Positions 18,801 to 29,200 of a DNA stretch of 64,000 nt are shown here, in pieces. Both the position numbers and the translations under genes were made by a program. Position 1 is the stretch's first letter, and each line of letters opens with the position of its first letter. Location: positions 310,001 to 374,000 of the forward strand of contig NZ_LT703003.1 of the NCBI RefSeq assembly GCF_900149695.1, in the 5' to 3' direction. The notes beneath the pieces are model-generated. The model was given only the letters and a program-made list of their open reading frames with translations, was not told the origin of the DNA and searched no databases. This DNA comes from Anderseniella sp. Alg231-50 (GTDB lineage Bacteria > Pseudomonadota > Alphaproteobacteria > Rhizobiales > Aestuariivirgaceae).

Positions 18801-20042
18801 CAAGGCAAGTGCATTGCGCTCGGCTTCCAGCGTGTCCTGTTCAGGGTTCAGTGCACTGGAGAACGCGAAATAGGCCAGCACGAACGCAAGGGCGACAAGC
18901 ACCAGCGCCAGCCCCCCGACCAGAACCGGAGAGGCGAGCTCACTGGGCGGACGCGCGATTGCAATAAAGCTCGCAGCGGAAGTCCACAGCCCTAGAAGGA
19001 CCCAGACCATGGCAGACGACTTTGCCCGCACGCCACCGCGATGAGCCAGGATCGCGGAGGCCACCAGCACGGTGACCACACCCGATGCGAAGCCGACCCG
19101 CACGATCTGCTTGACCAGAACCGGTTCAAAGAATGAATAGGCGGCAAGTGCGACGCTGGCCCCGCCGGCAAATATCAGCAGGCCGCTCAAGGTCGGCAGC
19201 TGCCTGCGGGTACGCATGATGGTCACGCCCATAAACATCACCCCGGCGGTCATCAACGCCTCAATGATGGCACTGAGCACCTCATGCCGCGGCACCAGCA
19301 CCGGCAATATGGAATTCAATGCGGCTTCAAGCTGGCCGGTCTCCAACGTGATGAAACCGACGGCTGGCACGGCGAAAATCATCGACAGCGGAAACACGAT
19401 CTGCGGGGACAGCAGCACCAGGCAGGTAATAACCACCACCGCCAGCATCGCCATTCCCAACACGATGCCGCGATACAATGCCTGCCGATAGGCATTGTGA
19501 TCAAATGCCGAACGCTGCCAGAGCCTGACGCCTGAAACACCGACTTCAGACAACTCCAGAGCGACCGTAAGACTTGTTTTCGGTGGCACCGTGAATGCAA
19601 ATGCGTCGCGGTCCGGTATGTTCAGCCGGCGTAATGTCACACTTCGAGAAGACGACGCAGCCGATATGCGGCTGCTGGAGTAAGACGGCGACGCAATTCC
19701 GGAGCCGGGAAACGACTGCCGCGCCGCATCAATGACCAGTTCACGTTCGATGCCTGAGGGGTTGGCGGTCGTAAAGATGGCCCAGCGATATTGCGGTCCG
19801 GCACCCGTTGCCTGCAGGTTCATGCTTTCGCTTTGACCGGCGCTGTTTGTCGGCAGCTTGACCACAACCTGCTTGTTGTCGCTTTGAACAGCGCCCAGAA
19901 ACGGAACCACATCGATATGGCTGGCTGAAAAATCGGCGCGCACGACCTTGCCGGAGTCCTGTGCCAAAACGCCAGCCGTACTCACGATCAGAGCTATGCA
20001 AAAGCCGATCCATCCCGCAATTGTTAACCGCCAAAATGGCAT
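15837..20042 (-). CDS. Membrane PAS-GGDEF-EAL protein with long AKEPA-repeat basic tail
   Basis: This is a likely cyclic-di-GMP phosphodiesterase of 1401 residues. In order: signal peptide (MPFWRLTIAGWIGFCIALIV.., cut near VLAQ), periplasmic part to ~185, about seven membrane helices (~190-395), PAS (~415-525), GGDEF domain (~535-700), EAL domain (~715-965), and a ~400-residue tail. The GGDEF site reads PGDQF, so cyclase activity is probably lost. The EAL site is intact: FEALVR, SVNVS, EVTET, DDFGTGYSSL, LKVDRSF and AEGVET. The tail is Ala/Pro/Lys-rich with repeated AKEPA units and ends in a Lys/Arg/Ala stretch like histone H1. I chose ATG 20042, preceded by AAAGAG; 46 upstream codons have no signal-like quality. 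It follows the GNAT gene, as in relatives. Confidence 0.9.
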   Translation of the reverse strand: MPFWRLTIAGWIGFCIALIVSTAGVLAQDSGKVVRADFSASHIDVVPFLGAVQSDNKQVVVKLPTNSAGQSESMNLQATGAGPQYRWAIFTTANPSGIERELVIDAARQSFPGSGIASPSYSSSRISAASSSRSVTLRRLNIPDRDAFAFTVPPKTSLTVALELSEVGVSGVRLWQRSAFDHNAYRQALYRGIVLGMAMLAVVVITCLVLLSPQIVFPLSMIFAVPAVGFITLETGQLEAALNSILPVLVPRHEVLSAIIEALMTAGVMFMGVTIMRTRRQLPTLSGLLIFAGGASVALAAYSFFEPVLVKQIVRVGFASGVVTVLVASAILAHRGGVRAKSSAMVWVLLGLWTSAASFIAIARPPSELASPVLVGGLALVLVALAFVLAYFAFSSALNPEQDTLEAERNALALASASQVVWDYEPGDNSFFVGGELEKVLGYEEGSLDNTDPKSWLTLIHPNDHNAYFAALEVAKLRGNQHFEQQLRVRHADGRYRWYTLKGSSLPNGSETGLRLTGVLSDASQQRNSQNRLLSDAIFDVVTGLPNYALYLDRLSQATNRAIANDDLQLNIVIVDIDRFNVVNDRLGQEIGDSLLKTIARRIEKLLPETSSLARMPGDQFAIIHETSSDQDAMESAIIFVDQVRHAVSQPVRVPPNEIYLTCCVGVAHWDPQMESAEVLHRCADTALFNAKTRGKDKVAFYKPGMMQEATSTGLSIEDLQEALQERRFELLYQPIMRLSDRQLAGFEALVRLRKADGEILEPTSFLPLAERCGLIGDIGAFVLSESARQLGVWQRMFTPAQPVFVSVNVSSSQLAGPRLLHLARTVLSREELAPGTLKLEVTETMVMENPELSLQMLDRLKALGIGLSCDDFGTGYSSLSYLRRLPFDTLKVDRSFLQAGLETDRGSVILDAIILLAHDLGLQVVAEGVETQDQLNHLVTLECDLAQGFLIGEPIDAQQVLAALGAPSRDTSASQSGIASLWNRLTRRQPVAPAASVAVEPEFEPEVESLAPWSPYDFHPAPWAPRVANPAYAQPAIEGPQAAEPDVSSEATEEEEALPAADYPEDIRETAGVDLETVSRQVNDALADITQAAAPAASRPIPSLKPVAKAKPAAETRPAPKVDPAPVAKPAAELKPLPESQLAAAAKPAPALAKETAPVQKPASAPAKEPAAERKPAPAKEPAAAQKPAPAPVKETATPKKPTPAPAKEPEVAAKSTPAPAKEPAAAKTAPVKEPVAAKPAPAKEPAVAAKSSPAPAKEPAAAKTAPAKEPVAPKPAPAKEPAVAAKSSPAPAKEPAAAKPVPAKEPAEAQKSSTADSVVSKRAPVAERQPAAQTVEKEAPKTNGAANAGHAKAETAGQCKPQAQQKPKKTRSARKQPAKKSAARKKRSVAKKAKGTNAA
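16151..16432 (-). repeat. 108-bp tandem repeat inside the EAL protein gene
   Basis: The phrase CAGGTTCCTTTGCCGG recurs at 16151, 16259 and 16367, a period of exactly 108 bases (36 codons). Two copies are nearly complete and a third runs about 65 bases before diverging. Each unit holds three AKEPA-type sub-repeats. The repeat keeps the reading frame. Confidence 0.9.
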
Positions 20043-20180
20043 CGCCACTCTTTCTATAACTTCCGCACGGTAAATGTATCTTAGCCTGACTATTATAGAA
20101 GACCAAAGCCTGCTGATGACAATGGTGCCCAATATCCACCGATTACGGACAGGACCCCGGATTTTTGCAAAACCTTTCAA

Positions 20181-20768
20181 TCATCCGGGCGGGTCTGCAT
20201 CCAGCAGGGCGAAGAGCAGGTGATCCTGCCACCTGCCATTGATTTTCAGATACTGGCGGGCATAGCCCTCCTGCGTAAATCCACATCGCAGCAGCAGTTT
20301 TCTGGATGCCTCATTGACCGGCAGACAGGCCGCTTCTATCCGGTGCAGCCGCAAACTGTCAAAGGAGAATGATACGGCTGCGTTCACCGCAGCCGACATG
20401 TATCCCTGGTTTGCATATGATTGCCCGACCCAGTACCCAAGAGAACAGGTTTGTGCCACGCCCCGGCGCACATTGGAGATGGTCAGCCCGCCTACCAGAT
20501 TGCCGGACTGCCTGCAGAATACGAAAAACGCATAGGCATAGTCGTCCCGCATATCCTTGTTGTAGCGGCGAATACGATGGCGATAGGACGACTTGGTCAG
20601 GTCATCGCGGGGCCAGGTCGGTTCCCATGGCTCCAGAAAAGCCCGGCTGGACGACCTCAGCTGCGCCCATTGGGCATAATCAGACCCTATGGCAGGGCGC
20701 AATATGACCTTTTCGGTGTGAATAACCGGGTCATCGTCCAGATAGGCATAGGTTCTCAAGAATGACAT
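20181..20768 (-). CDS. GNAT acetyltransferase, RimJ/RimL type
   Basis: The 195-residue protein (from ATG 20768) contains ILRPAIGSDYAQWAQLRSSS, then LVGGLTISNVRRGVAQTCSLGYWVGQSYANQGYM with the acetyl-CoA loop. IEAACLPVNEASRKLLLRCGFTQEGYARQYLKING completes the RimJ-like fold that acetylates ribosomal-protein N-termini or similar amines. A longer frame reaching 20891 overlaps the peptidase gene and has an implausible N-terminus. It is next after thrC-M16 in the same order as many Rhizobiales. Confidence 0.9.
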   Translation of the reverse strand: MSFLRTYAYLDDDPVIHTEKVILRPAIGSDYAQWAQLRSSSRAFLEPWEPTWPRDDLTKSSYRHRIRRYNKDMRDDYAYAFFVFCRQSGNLVGGLTISNVRRGVAQTCSLGYWVGQSYANQGYMSAAVNAAVSFSFDSLRLHRIEAACLPVNEASRKLLLRCGFTQEGYARQYLKINGRWQDHLLFALLDADPPG

Positions 20769-20808
20769 ATTGACTGTGGTTTTAGCTGATCTGCCATGTA
20801 CTGACGGT

Positions 20809-22068
20809 TCAGGCAAATCTTGCCGCAAGTTCGTTGCCTTGTGCAAGCAGTGATGTGTCACCAACTGCCGCGCGTGACAGGCTTGTGCCACTGAATGTAG
20901 CGCTGGCGAGGCGTTTCACATCATCGGTGGTCACCGCATCGACCTTGGCAAGGATGTCAGTAACCTCGGGCACCTTGCCATAGGCCAGGAACTGACGCGC
21001 GATCTGATCAGCACGCGAGGACGGACTTTCCAGGCTCATCACCAGCGAAGCCTTGAGCTGTGCCCGGGCGCGGTCGAGTTCAGCCTGATCTATGTCCTGG
21101 GTACTTGCCAGGAGCACGTCCGTTGCCACCTTGCAAAACTCGGCTGCCGTATCCGGCGCGGTGCCCGCATATACCTGCATGAGGCCGGTATCGGCAAACG
21201 CGGATACGTGAGCGAATGTTGAATAGCACAGACCACGGCGCTCGCGGACTTCCTGAAACAGCCGTGATGACATGCCACCACCCAGGATGCTGGCCAGCAG
21301 ATGAATGCCGTAGACGTCGTCGTCATAATAACCCGGCGTTGAAAACGCCATGACCTGATGCACCTGATCAAGCGGGCGTTTGCGCGCTGCATCCCCGCCG
21401 GAGTAAACCGGAGTGGTCCGGCTGGTGCCGTCACCCTGTTCAATGGCCGACAAGCGCTCACCCGCCGCTTCCACCAGCACATCATGATCAACGCGGCCTG
21501 CTGCCGACAGTACCATGCGCGAGCCGGTATAGTGTTTGGCGCGATAGGAGGCGAGGTTATCCGCGCTGAATTTTTTAACCGTTTCCGGTGTGCCGAGAAT
21601 ATCGCGCCCGAGCGAATGATCCGGCCATGCCAGGCTCTGCACCAGGTCGAAAACCAGATCATCCGGAGTATCTTGCGCAGCAGCAATTTCCTGCAGGATA
21701 ACACCCTTTTCCAGCGCCAGATCGTCGGCGGCGAACACCGGATTCATGACAATGTCTGAGATCACATCCAAGGCAAGCTGCCAGTCGTTGCGCAACACAC
21801 GGGCGTAATAGGCCGTGGTCTCCATGGACGTCGATGCATTCATGTCGCCGCCAGCGGCTTCTATTTCCGCAGCAATCTCGAACGCAGACCGGTTCCTAGT
21901 GCCCTTGAACGCCATATGCTCCAGAAGATGAGCCAGGCCGTTCTCGTCATCAGCCTCGTCGCGCGCACCTGCCTTGGTCCACATGCCAAGCGACACGGTT
22001 TCAACATGCTCCATGTTGTGAGACACGACCGTCAGGCCGTTTTCCAGTGTGGTGGTGCGTGCGCTCAT
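20809..22068 (-). CDS. M16-family zinc metallopeptidase (processing-peptidase type)
   Basis: The 419-residue protein has the inverted zinc motif HLLEH in NGLAHLLEHMAFKGT (near residue 50) and the distal ligand Glu in LEKGVILQEIAAAQD. Other family blocks are GSRMVLSAAGRVDHD and YGIHLLASILGGGMSSRLFQEVRE (the R/Y region). The length fits bacterial homologues of mitochondrial processing peptidase. The protein lacks a signal peptide. Its start overlaps the thrC stop by 4 bases (ATGA), so translation is probably coupled. Confidence 0.95.
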   Translation of the reverse strand: MSARTTTLENGLTVVSHNMEHVETVSLGMWTKAGARDEADDENGLAHLLEHMAFKGTRNRSAFEIAAEIEAAGGDMNASTSMETTAYYARVLRNDWQLALDVISDIVMNPVFAADDLALEKGVILQEIAAAQDTPDDLVFDLVQSLAWPDHSLGRDILGTPETVKKFSADNLASYRAKHYTGSRMVLSAAGRVDHDVLVEAAGERLSAIEQGDGTSRTTPVYSGGDAARKRPLDQVHQVMAFSTPGYYDDDVYGIHLLASILGGGMSSRLFQEVRERRGLCYSTFAHVSAFADTGLMQVYAGTAPDTAAEFCKVATDVLLASTQDIDQAELDRARAQLKASLVMSLESPSSRADQIARQFLAYGKVPEVTDILAKVDAVTTDDVKRLASATFSGTSLSRAAVGDTSLLAQGNELAARFA

Positions 22069-23480
22069 GAGACCTTAACCGCCTGGGTGCGTTCCAGAAT
22101 GAATTGCTTGACTGCCGGCAGGTCATTGGCCAGCACTTCGAAACGTTCCCGGCGCTGCATCAGATCGCCCAGCCTTTCAGGCAGTGCCGGACGCACACCA
22201 CTGGCAGCCTCGACAGCATCGGGGAATTTTGCCGGATGCGCCGTTGCCAGTGTAACCATCGGTACATCCTGCCTGGCCCGGACACGGGCCACGCTATACC
22301 CCACCGCGGTGTGCGGGTCGAGCAATTCTCCGGTTTCGGCAAGTGTCGTGCGGATCATACCGGCGGTCTCTGCTTCATCGCTCCGCCCGGACGCAAATCC
22401 GGTGGAGATATAATCGCGCATGTCATCACTCAGGGTGAAACTGCCGGACTGCTTCAATCCGGCCATAAGCGTCGACAGGTGCCCGGCGTCCTTGCCGCAG
22501 GCTTCGAACAGCAGGCGCTCAAAATTGCTGGATACCTGAATGTCCATGGACGGGCTCTGTGTGGCCTCGACCCCCAGCACCTCATAGCGCCCGGTTTCCA
22601 TGGTGCGGTGCAAAATGTCATTGACGTTGGTCGCAACCACCAGATTGCCAACCGGCAACCCCATGTGCCGCGCCACCTGGCCGGCGAAAATGTCGCCGAA
22701 ATTACCGGTCGGCACGCAGAAATCCACCTGGCGATCAGGTGCGCCCAGTGCCAGCGCCGTGGTAAAATAATACACCGTCTGCGCCATGATGCGAGCCCAG
22801 TTGATGGAGTTGACACCCGACAGCAAGACGTTGTCGCGGAAACCCGCATCCGCAAACATGGCTTTGACGTGGGCCTGGCAGTCATCAAAATTGCCCTGCA
22901 GCGCAATATTGTGAATGTTCGGCTTGTCCACGGTCGTCATCTGGCGGCGCTGCACGTCACTGACAAGGCCGTGCGGATGCAGGATAAACACATCCGTGCG
23001 GGTCGACGCCGCAAACGCATCTATAGCAGCACCACCGGTATCACCGGATGTCGCACCGACAATGGTGGCACGCCTGCCGGCACGTTCCAGCGCATGATCC
23101 ATCAGCCGCGCCAGAAGCTGCATCGCGACATCCTTGAACGCCAGAGTGGGACCGTGAAACAGCTCCATCAACCAGTGATTTGCGTCCAGTTGCTTCAGCG
23201 GCACCACCGCCTTGTGGGCAAACGTCGCATAGGCCTCATCGATCATCCGGCGCAGGTCCGCATCTGCAATCTCGCCCCCGGCAAACGGCTTGATGACGGC
23301 AAAGGCGACGTCCGCATAGCTCCTGCCGCGCAACGCCGTCAACTCGGCCGGAGTCAACAGCGGCCAGGTCTCGGGCACATAAAGCCCGCCGTCTGACGCC
23401 AGTCCGGCCAGCAGTACGTCGGTAAAACCAAGTGCAGGCGCCTGCCCGCGTGTCGAAATATACTTCATCATCGTTGTCAC
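22065..23480 (-). CDS. thrC: Threonine synthase
   Basis: ThrC converts O-phosphohomoserine to threonine with PLP. The PLP lysine lies in HGPTLAFKDVAMQLL (near residue 110), and ATSGDTGGAAIDAFA is the phosphate-binding loop. PTGNFGDIFAGQVA and QSPSMDIQVSSNFERLLFE are also diagnostic. The 471-residue length is typical of the long bacterial form. The start may be MKYISTRG, four codons downstream. It is followed by the M16 gene with an ATGA overlap. thrB is not in the window. Confidence 0.97.
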   Translation of the reverse strand: MTTMMKYISTRGQAPALGFTDVLLAGLASDGGLYVPETWPLLTPAELTALRGRSYADVAFAVIKPFAGGEIADADLRRMIDEAYATFAHKAVVPLKQLDANHWLMELFHGPTLAFKDVAMQLLARLMDHALERAGRRATIVGATSGDTGGAAIDAFAASTRTDVFILHPHGLVSDVQRRQMTTVDKPNIHNIALQGNFDDCQAHVKAMFADAGFRDNVLLSGVNSINWARIMAQTVYYFTTALALGAPDRQVDFCVPTGNFGDIFAGQVARHMGLPVGNLVVATNVNDILHRTMETGRYEVLGVEATQSPSMDIQVSSNFERLLFEACGKDAGHLSTLMAGLKQSGSFTLSDDMRDYISTGFASGRSDEAETAGMIRTTLAETGELLDPHTAVGYSVARVRARQDVPMVTLATAHPAKFPDAVEAASGVRPALPERLGDLMQRRERFEVLANDLPAVKQFILERTQAVKVS

Positions 23481-23489
23481 TTGTTCGCG

Positions 23490-24275
23490 TTACGCTTTGC
23501 CAGAACCATGCTCACGGCGGCGCTTGCGGATAAACAGCCAGCTCATCACGCCCAGTACCAGCGCCAATGCATACCATGTGAAAGCGTATTGCAGGTGATT
23601 GTTGGGTAATTCAACCTTCAAATCCTCAGGATCGGGCCAGGTGCCCGCGCCAGGTTCGCCGCCAGGCTCCAGTTGAACAAACATGGCGGAGGTAATCGGC
23701 TCGGGTCCTTCATATCCCTCCAGCAGGTTTTTGGGCATTGAAGCAGAGATTCCAACCAGATCATACCAATACCAGATGGCCTTTTCCGTATCCGCCTCAG
23801 GTGAGAACATGTTTCGATCAGACGCCCGGTTGCGGGTGACACCGGTAATCGTGATCTCGCCTTCGGGTTTGCGGGTGTCGCCCGCAATCGGCACCTTCAG
23901 CATGCGCTGATCAATAAACCCGCGATCCACCATCACGATAAACCCGGACTTGTCGATGAATGGCGTAATCAACTGGTAGCCGGGCCGCTTGCCGCGCGCG
24001 CGATAGACATAGCGCGAAGCACCGTGACGATATTCACCGTTCAGGCGAACCCGCAGGAAGTCCACATCATAGCCATGCTCCATGCCGGCTTCGACATCGT
24101 ATATGGTCACCGGATTGCCGGTCAGCGATGAGCTGCGCTTTTCTATCAGGTCCAGCTTCCACTGCAGGCGCAGCACTTGCCACGAACCCAGCCCAACCAG
24201 CAGCAAGATGCCGGCAAGAGCCGCAACAATGACCGGCCAGCTGCGCAGTGCAGGATTTGAGGTTGCGGTTGTCAC
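23490..24275 (-). CDS. SURF1-family cytochrome oxidase assembly protein
   Basis: SURF1 supports heme a insertion into subunit I of aa3 oxidases. The protein (261 aa from GTG 24275) has two membrane helices: PVIVAALAGILLLVGLGSWQVLRLQWK near the start and YAFTWYALALVLGVMSWLFIRKRR at the end. Between them, GEYRHGASRYVYRARGKRPGYQLITPF and FIVMVDRGFI are SURF1 blocks. The GTG overlaps the DUF983 stop (GTGA), which decides this start over a longer frame reaching 24482. Confidence 0.93.
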   Translation of the reverse strand: MTTATSNPALRSWPVIVAALAGILLLVGLGSWQVLRLQWKLDLIEKRSSSLTGNPVTIYDVEAGMEHGYDVDFLRVRLNGEYRHGASRYVYRARGKRPGYQLITPFIDKSGFIVMVDRGFIDQRMLKVPIAGDTRKPEGEITITGVTRNRASDRNMFSPEADTEKAIWYWYDLVGISASMPKNLLEGYEGPEPITSAMFVQLEPGGEPGAGTWPDPEDLKVELPNNHLQYAFTWYALALVLGVMSWLFIRKRRREHGSGKA

Positions 24276-24652
24276 TTGTCTTCCAGCCTGCCTTCGCGCG
24301 CACTGGTCAGGTATTGCTGGTTGAGAAAAATACCCTTGACGGGCCGCAGCAGCAAAAGTGGCAGGCCAACCGCCAGTGGCAGCGCCACCAGGGCATGCAC
24401 CCACCAGACAGGTTGCCAGTTCAACTCGACAAACAGCACGCCGCCCATGGCAAGCGTACCGCACACCAGCATGATGAACCATGCCGCGCCGTCGCCGCTG
24501 TCGGAAAATGAGAAATCAAGATCACAGTGGTCGCATTTTTCCCGGATGGTCAGGTAACCGCTGAACATCCCGCCCCGGCCACACCGCGGGCACAGCCCCC
24601 TGATGCCGTTGCTGACCGGCGATTGCGGCGGGTAGTAGGGTTGCTGGTTCAT
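24272..24652 (-). CDS. DUF983 small membrane protein with zinc-ribbon-like cysteines
   Basis: The 126-residue protein contains GLCPRCGRGGMF and EKCDHCDLDFSF, two CxxC pairs of the DUF983 family. Two membrane helices follow (AAWFIMLVCGTLAMGGVLFVEL and VHALVALPLAVGLPLLLLRPV). Members lie in cytochrome oxidase clusters between ctaE and SURF1, as here; their role is probably in oxidase biogenesis. I chose ATG 24652 (MNQQPYYPP); the longer frame runs into the terminator region. Confidence 0.9.
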   Translation of the reverse strand: MNQQPYYPPQSPVSNGIRGLCPRCGRGGMFSGYLTIREKCDHCDLDFSFSDSGDGAAWFIMLVCGTLAMGGVLFVELNWQPVWWVHALVALPLAVGLPLLLLRPVKGIFLNQQYLTSAREGRLEDK

Positions 24653-24705
24653 CCAGGAAGCGGCCTCTAGGGTGTGGTGACCATTACGGACATGCACGGC
24701 TTTAT

Positions 24706-24750
24706 ACAAAAAGACCGCATGCGAGGACTGTGCGCGCCCCTCATGCGGTC
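24706..24750 (-). terminator. Rho-independent terminator after ctaE
   Basis: GACCGCATGCGAGG (24713-24726) and CCTCATGCGGTC (24739-24750) form a strong stem. On the minus strand it is followed by TTTTT (24708-24712). It separates the oxidase operon from DUF983-SURF1-thrC, or attenuates read-through into it. Confidence 0.85.
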
Positions 24751-24781
24751 CATTGATCAGAAGATCAGGCGAAAGCCCTGA

Positions 24782-25645
24782 TCAATGCGGCGCTATTGTT
24801 GCACCCACACTGCCCCACACATAAATGCAGGCGAACAGGAACAGCCAGACCACATCAACGAAGTGCCAGTACCAGGCGGCAGCCTCAAAGCCGAAATGCT
24901 TCTCCGGCGTAAAGTGACCAGCCAGCGCGCGGAACAGGCAGACAATCAGGAAGATAGTGCCCACCAGCACGTGGAAACCGTGGAAACCGGTCGCCATGAA
25001 GAAGGTCGACGAATAGATGTTGCCGCCGTTGTCCGCCTGGAAGGCGAAAGCTGCATGACCGTACTCGTAGGCCTGAACGCAGGTAAACAGCGCACCCAGG
25101 GCAACCGTGCAGATCAGACCCCATTTGAGGCCTTCACGGTCATTGTTGATGAGGGCATGATGTGCCCAGGTCACAGTCGTGCCTGACAACAGCAGGATAA
25201 GCGTGTTGAGCAACGGCAGGTGCCAGGGATCAAATACTTCCATGCCGGCAGGCGGCCACACACCTTGCGTCAGTTCAACACGGGTCGCCTGTATGGCTGA
25301 ATCCGTATACAGCGAAGCTTCAAAGAATGCCCAGAACCAGGCCACAAAGAACATGATTTCCGATGCAATGAACATCAGCATGCCATAGCGCAGGTGAAGC
25401 TGCACGACAGGAGTGTGATCGCCCTTGTGGCTTTCCATCACAATGTCGCGCCACCACATGAACATGGTGTAAAAGACAATGGCGAAGCCCAGCAACGCAC
25501 CCCACGAGACGCTCCAGGTCTGGCCGCTGTGCATCCAGTAGATGGACCCGATCGCGAGGATCAGCGCGCCAATGGAGCCGACAACCGGCCATGGGCTGGG
25601 GTCAACCAGATGATAGTCATGATTTTTAGCGTGGCTGTCTGCCAT
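24782..25645 (-). CDS. ctaE: Cytochrome c oxidase subunit III
   Basis: The 287-residue subunit III of an aa3-type oxidase has seven membrane helices. Typical blocks are YHLVDPSPWPVVGS, EGDHTPVVQ-like KGDHTPVVQLHLRYGMLMFIASE, FWAFFEASLY, WPPAGMEVFDPWHLPLLNTLILL and GFHGFHVLVGTIFL, ending WHFVDVVWLFLFACIYVWG. ATG 25645, after GGAGAAAAGGG, is preferred to the longer start at 25678. It is the last gene of the main oxidase operon. Confidence 0.97.
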   Translation of the reverse strand: MADSHAKNHDYHLVDPSPWPVVGSIGALILAIGSIYWMHSGQTWSVSWGALLGFAIVFYTMFMWWRDIVMESHKGDHTPVVQLHLRYGMLMFIASEIMFFVAWFWAFFEASLYTDSAIQATRVELTQGVWPPAGMEVFDPWHLPLLNTLILLLSGTTVTWAHHALINNDREGLKWGLICTVALGALFTCVQAYEYGHAAFAFQADNGGNIYSSTFFMATGFHGFHVLVGTIFLIVCLFRALAGHFTPEKHFGFEAAAWYWHFVDVVWLFLFACIYVWGSVGATIAPH

Positions 25646-25706
25646 AGCCCTTTTCTCCCGCTCAAGCTGTCCGGCCAATGTGCATACTGGCGGCGGACAA
25701 AGTCAA

Positions 25707-26303
25707 TTAATTCACCGTGTTGTCTTTTTGTGGATCTGAAGCAGATGATGTTTTCACCGGCTCTTCGTCCACGGCATAAAAGGTGTATGAAAGTGTAATC
25801 GTCTTAACTGATTTCATGTCCGGGTCATTGACGATATCCGGGTCCACGAAATAGCTCACCGGCATGTCAACGGACTGGCCGGGCTGCAATGTCTGCTCGG
25901 TAAAGCAGAAGCACTCGATCTTCGAAAAGTACACGCCCGCTCCGACCGGCGTCACATTGAAGGTCGCCGTACCGGTAACCGGCCGCTTGCCGTTGTTTGC
26001 CGCCTTGTAGAACGCCAGCGTCTGTTCGCCGATGCGAATCGTCTGGCTGTGCTGGCTGGGAACAAAATCCCAGCTGAGCGAGGAATTCACATTGGCATCA
26101 AAAGCAACGGTAATTGTCTGATCAAGCACCTGCTCGGGCGATGCGTCAGCCCGTTGCGTCGTGCCGCCAAAGCCTGTGACCTGGCAGAAAATCTGGTACA
26201 GCGGCACAGCCGCATATGCCACGCCGACCATGCCAATGGCCACGCCGCCGGCCATAATGGCCACCCGCAGGTTTGACTTTTCCCCAGGCTGTCTGGAACT
26301 CAT
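25707..26303 (-). CDS. ctaG: Cytochrome c oxidase copper-assembly protein CtaG/Cox11
   Basis: CtaG delivers copper to the CuB site of subunit I. The 198-residue protein has an N-terminal membrane anchor (VAIMAGGVAIGMVGVAYAAVPLYQIFCQVTG). The copper-binding CFCF motif appears in SKIECFCFTEQTL, and PVSYFVDPDI is conserved. It begins one base after the coxF stop region, inside the oxidase operon. Confidence 0.97.
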   Translation of the reverse strand: MSSRQPGEKSNLRVAIMAGGVAIGMVGVAYAAVPLYQIFCQVTGFGGTTQRADASPEQVLDQTITVAFDANVNSSLSWDFVPSQHSQTIRIGEQTLAFYKAANNGKRPVTGTATFNVTPVGAGVYFSKIECFCFTEQTLQPGQSVDMPVSYFVDPDIVNDPDMKSVKTITLSYTFYAVDEEPVKTSSASDPQKDNTVN

Positions 26304-26304
26304 G

Positions 26305-26469
26305 TCAGCCTCCTGCCTGCATGGAAATGTTTGAACTCATGCGGACCACCGTGGTGACGAAAAACAGAATGACCAGGGCTACCAGCGACCATGCAATCAC
26401 AACCGACCGCTTGCGCTGGCGGGCCCGTTCCTCAGCAGTAGGCGTATGTGTCTGCATGTCTTCAGCCAT
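26305..26469 (-). CDS. coxF: CoxF-like small membrane protein of the oxidase cluster
   Basis: This 54-codon gene lies between ctaB and ctaG, starting at ATG 26469 and stopping at TGA 26305-26307. The protein has a polar start (MAEDMQTHTPTAEERARQRKR) and then one membrane helix (SVVIAWSLVALVILFFVTTVV). That pattern matches the small CoxF-type proteins found at this place in alphaproteobacterial aa3 clusters. It fills the gap with 3 bases to ctaB and 1 to ctaG. Its exact role is unknown. Confidence 0.85.
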   Translation of the reverse strand: MAEDMQTHTPTAEERARQRKRSVVIAWSLVALVILFFVTTVVRMSSNISMQAGG

Positions 26470-26472
26470 GGT

Positions 26473-27423
26473 CTATATCAACCCCGCCAGGCTGACTGCC
26501 CTGTCAACAAGCAGGGACCCGAAAATGGCAAAAAGATAAAGGATTGAATAACCGAACAGCTTCTTCGGCGCACGCTCGGCTTTTTCACCTTCGCGCAGTG
26601 AATACACCGCCCAGGCATGCCAGATGAACTTCGCGGTCAGCGCAAAGGCGGCCACACCGTAGACCCAGCCGGCAATGCCTGCTGCAACGGGCAGCGCCGC
26701 AACAGGCGCCATGGCCAGCGAGTACCACCAGATCTGCTTTCGCGTGGCATCAACACCCGCCACGTTTGGCAACATCGGAACGCCGGCGGTTTCATAATCA
26801 CCGAACCGGAACAGGGCCAGTGCCCAGAAGTGCGGCGGCGTCCACATGAAAATGATCAGGAACAGCGACAGGCTTGCCATGTCAACCGATCCGGTCACCG
26901 CAGACCAGGCCACCATCGGCGGAAATGCACCCGCTGCACCGCCAATGACAATGTTCTGCGGCGTGGAGCGCTTGAGGAACATTGTGTAGATCACGGCGTA
27001 GAAGAAAATCGTGAAGGCCAGAAATGCTGCAGCAACCCAGTTGACTGCCAGTCCCAGCACGACAACCGATCCGACCGAAAGTGCAGTTCCGAACACATAG
27101 GCTTCGCCCGGCTCGATGGCGCCGCGCGGAATCGGGCGTTTGGCGGTGCGGCCCATCCGGGCGTCGATATCGGCATCATAGGCCATGTTCAAGGCCCCGG
27201 AGGCACCTGCTCCGACAGCTATGCACAAAATGGCGATGAATGCCGTCCACGGGTGAATATCGCCCGGTGCCAGCAACAGTCCGCAAATCGCCGTGAAGAT
27301 AACCAGCGACATGACGCGCGGTTTGAGCAGCGCCCAGAAATCCTCAACAGCGCCCTTGCCGCCAAGCGCAAACGAATGCGCTTCCCGGCCCTGCTGCATC
27401 ATGTCTGTGCGAACGTCTGTCAT
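26473..27423 (-). CDS. ctaB: Protoheme IX farnesyltransferase (heme o synthase)
   Basis: CtaB converts heme b to heme o for aa3 oxidase. The 316-residue UbiA-superfamily protein has about nine membrane helices. The first Asp motif is [23 protein letters not shown], and [26 protein letters not shown] is the second diagnostic block. ATG 27423 is preferred; a longer frame would overlap ctaD and has no membrane-protein character. Confidence 0.97.
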   Translation of the reverse strand: MTDVRTDMMQQGREAHSFALGGKGAVEDFWALLKPRVMSLVIFTAICGLLLAPGDIHPWTAFIAILCIAVGAGASGALNMAYDADIDARMGRTAKRPIPRGAIEPGEAYVFGTALSVGSVVVLGLAVNWVAAAFLAFTIFFYAVIYTMFLKRSTPQNIVIGGAAGAFPPMVAWSAVTGSVDMASLSLFLIIFMWTPPHFWALALFRFGDYETAGVPMLPNVAGVDATRKQIWWYSLAMAPVAALPVAAGIAGWVYGVAAFALTAKFIWHAWAVYSLREGEKAERAPKKLFGYSILYLFAIFGSLLVDRAVSLAGLI

Positions 27424-27509
27424 CTGTATCCCAAAATTCCGGCACCTTGCACCGATTGCGAACCCGGCCCGCAACAATGAAGCAGCGGACCGGGGTGTCT
27501 TGTTTCTGC

Positions 27510-29195
<1,686 letters not shown>

Positions 29196-29200
29196 TCAAA

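Noticed and set aside
22104-23396. 430-codon plus-strand frame opposite thrC
   Set aside because: The minus strand encodes threonine synthase with all its motifs; the antisense product resembles nothing.
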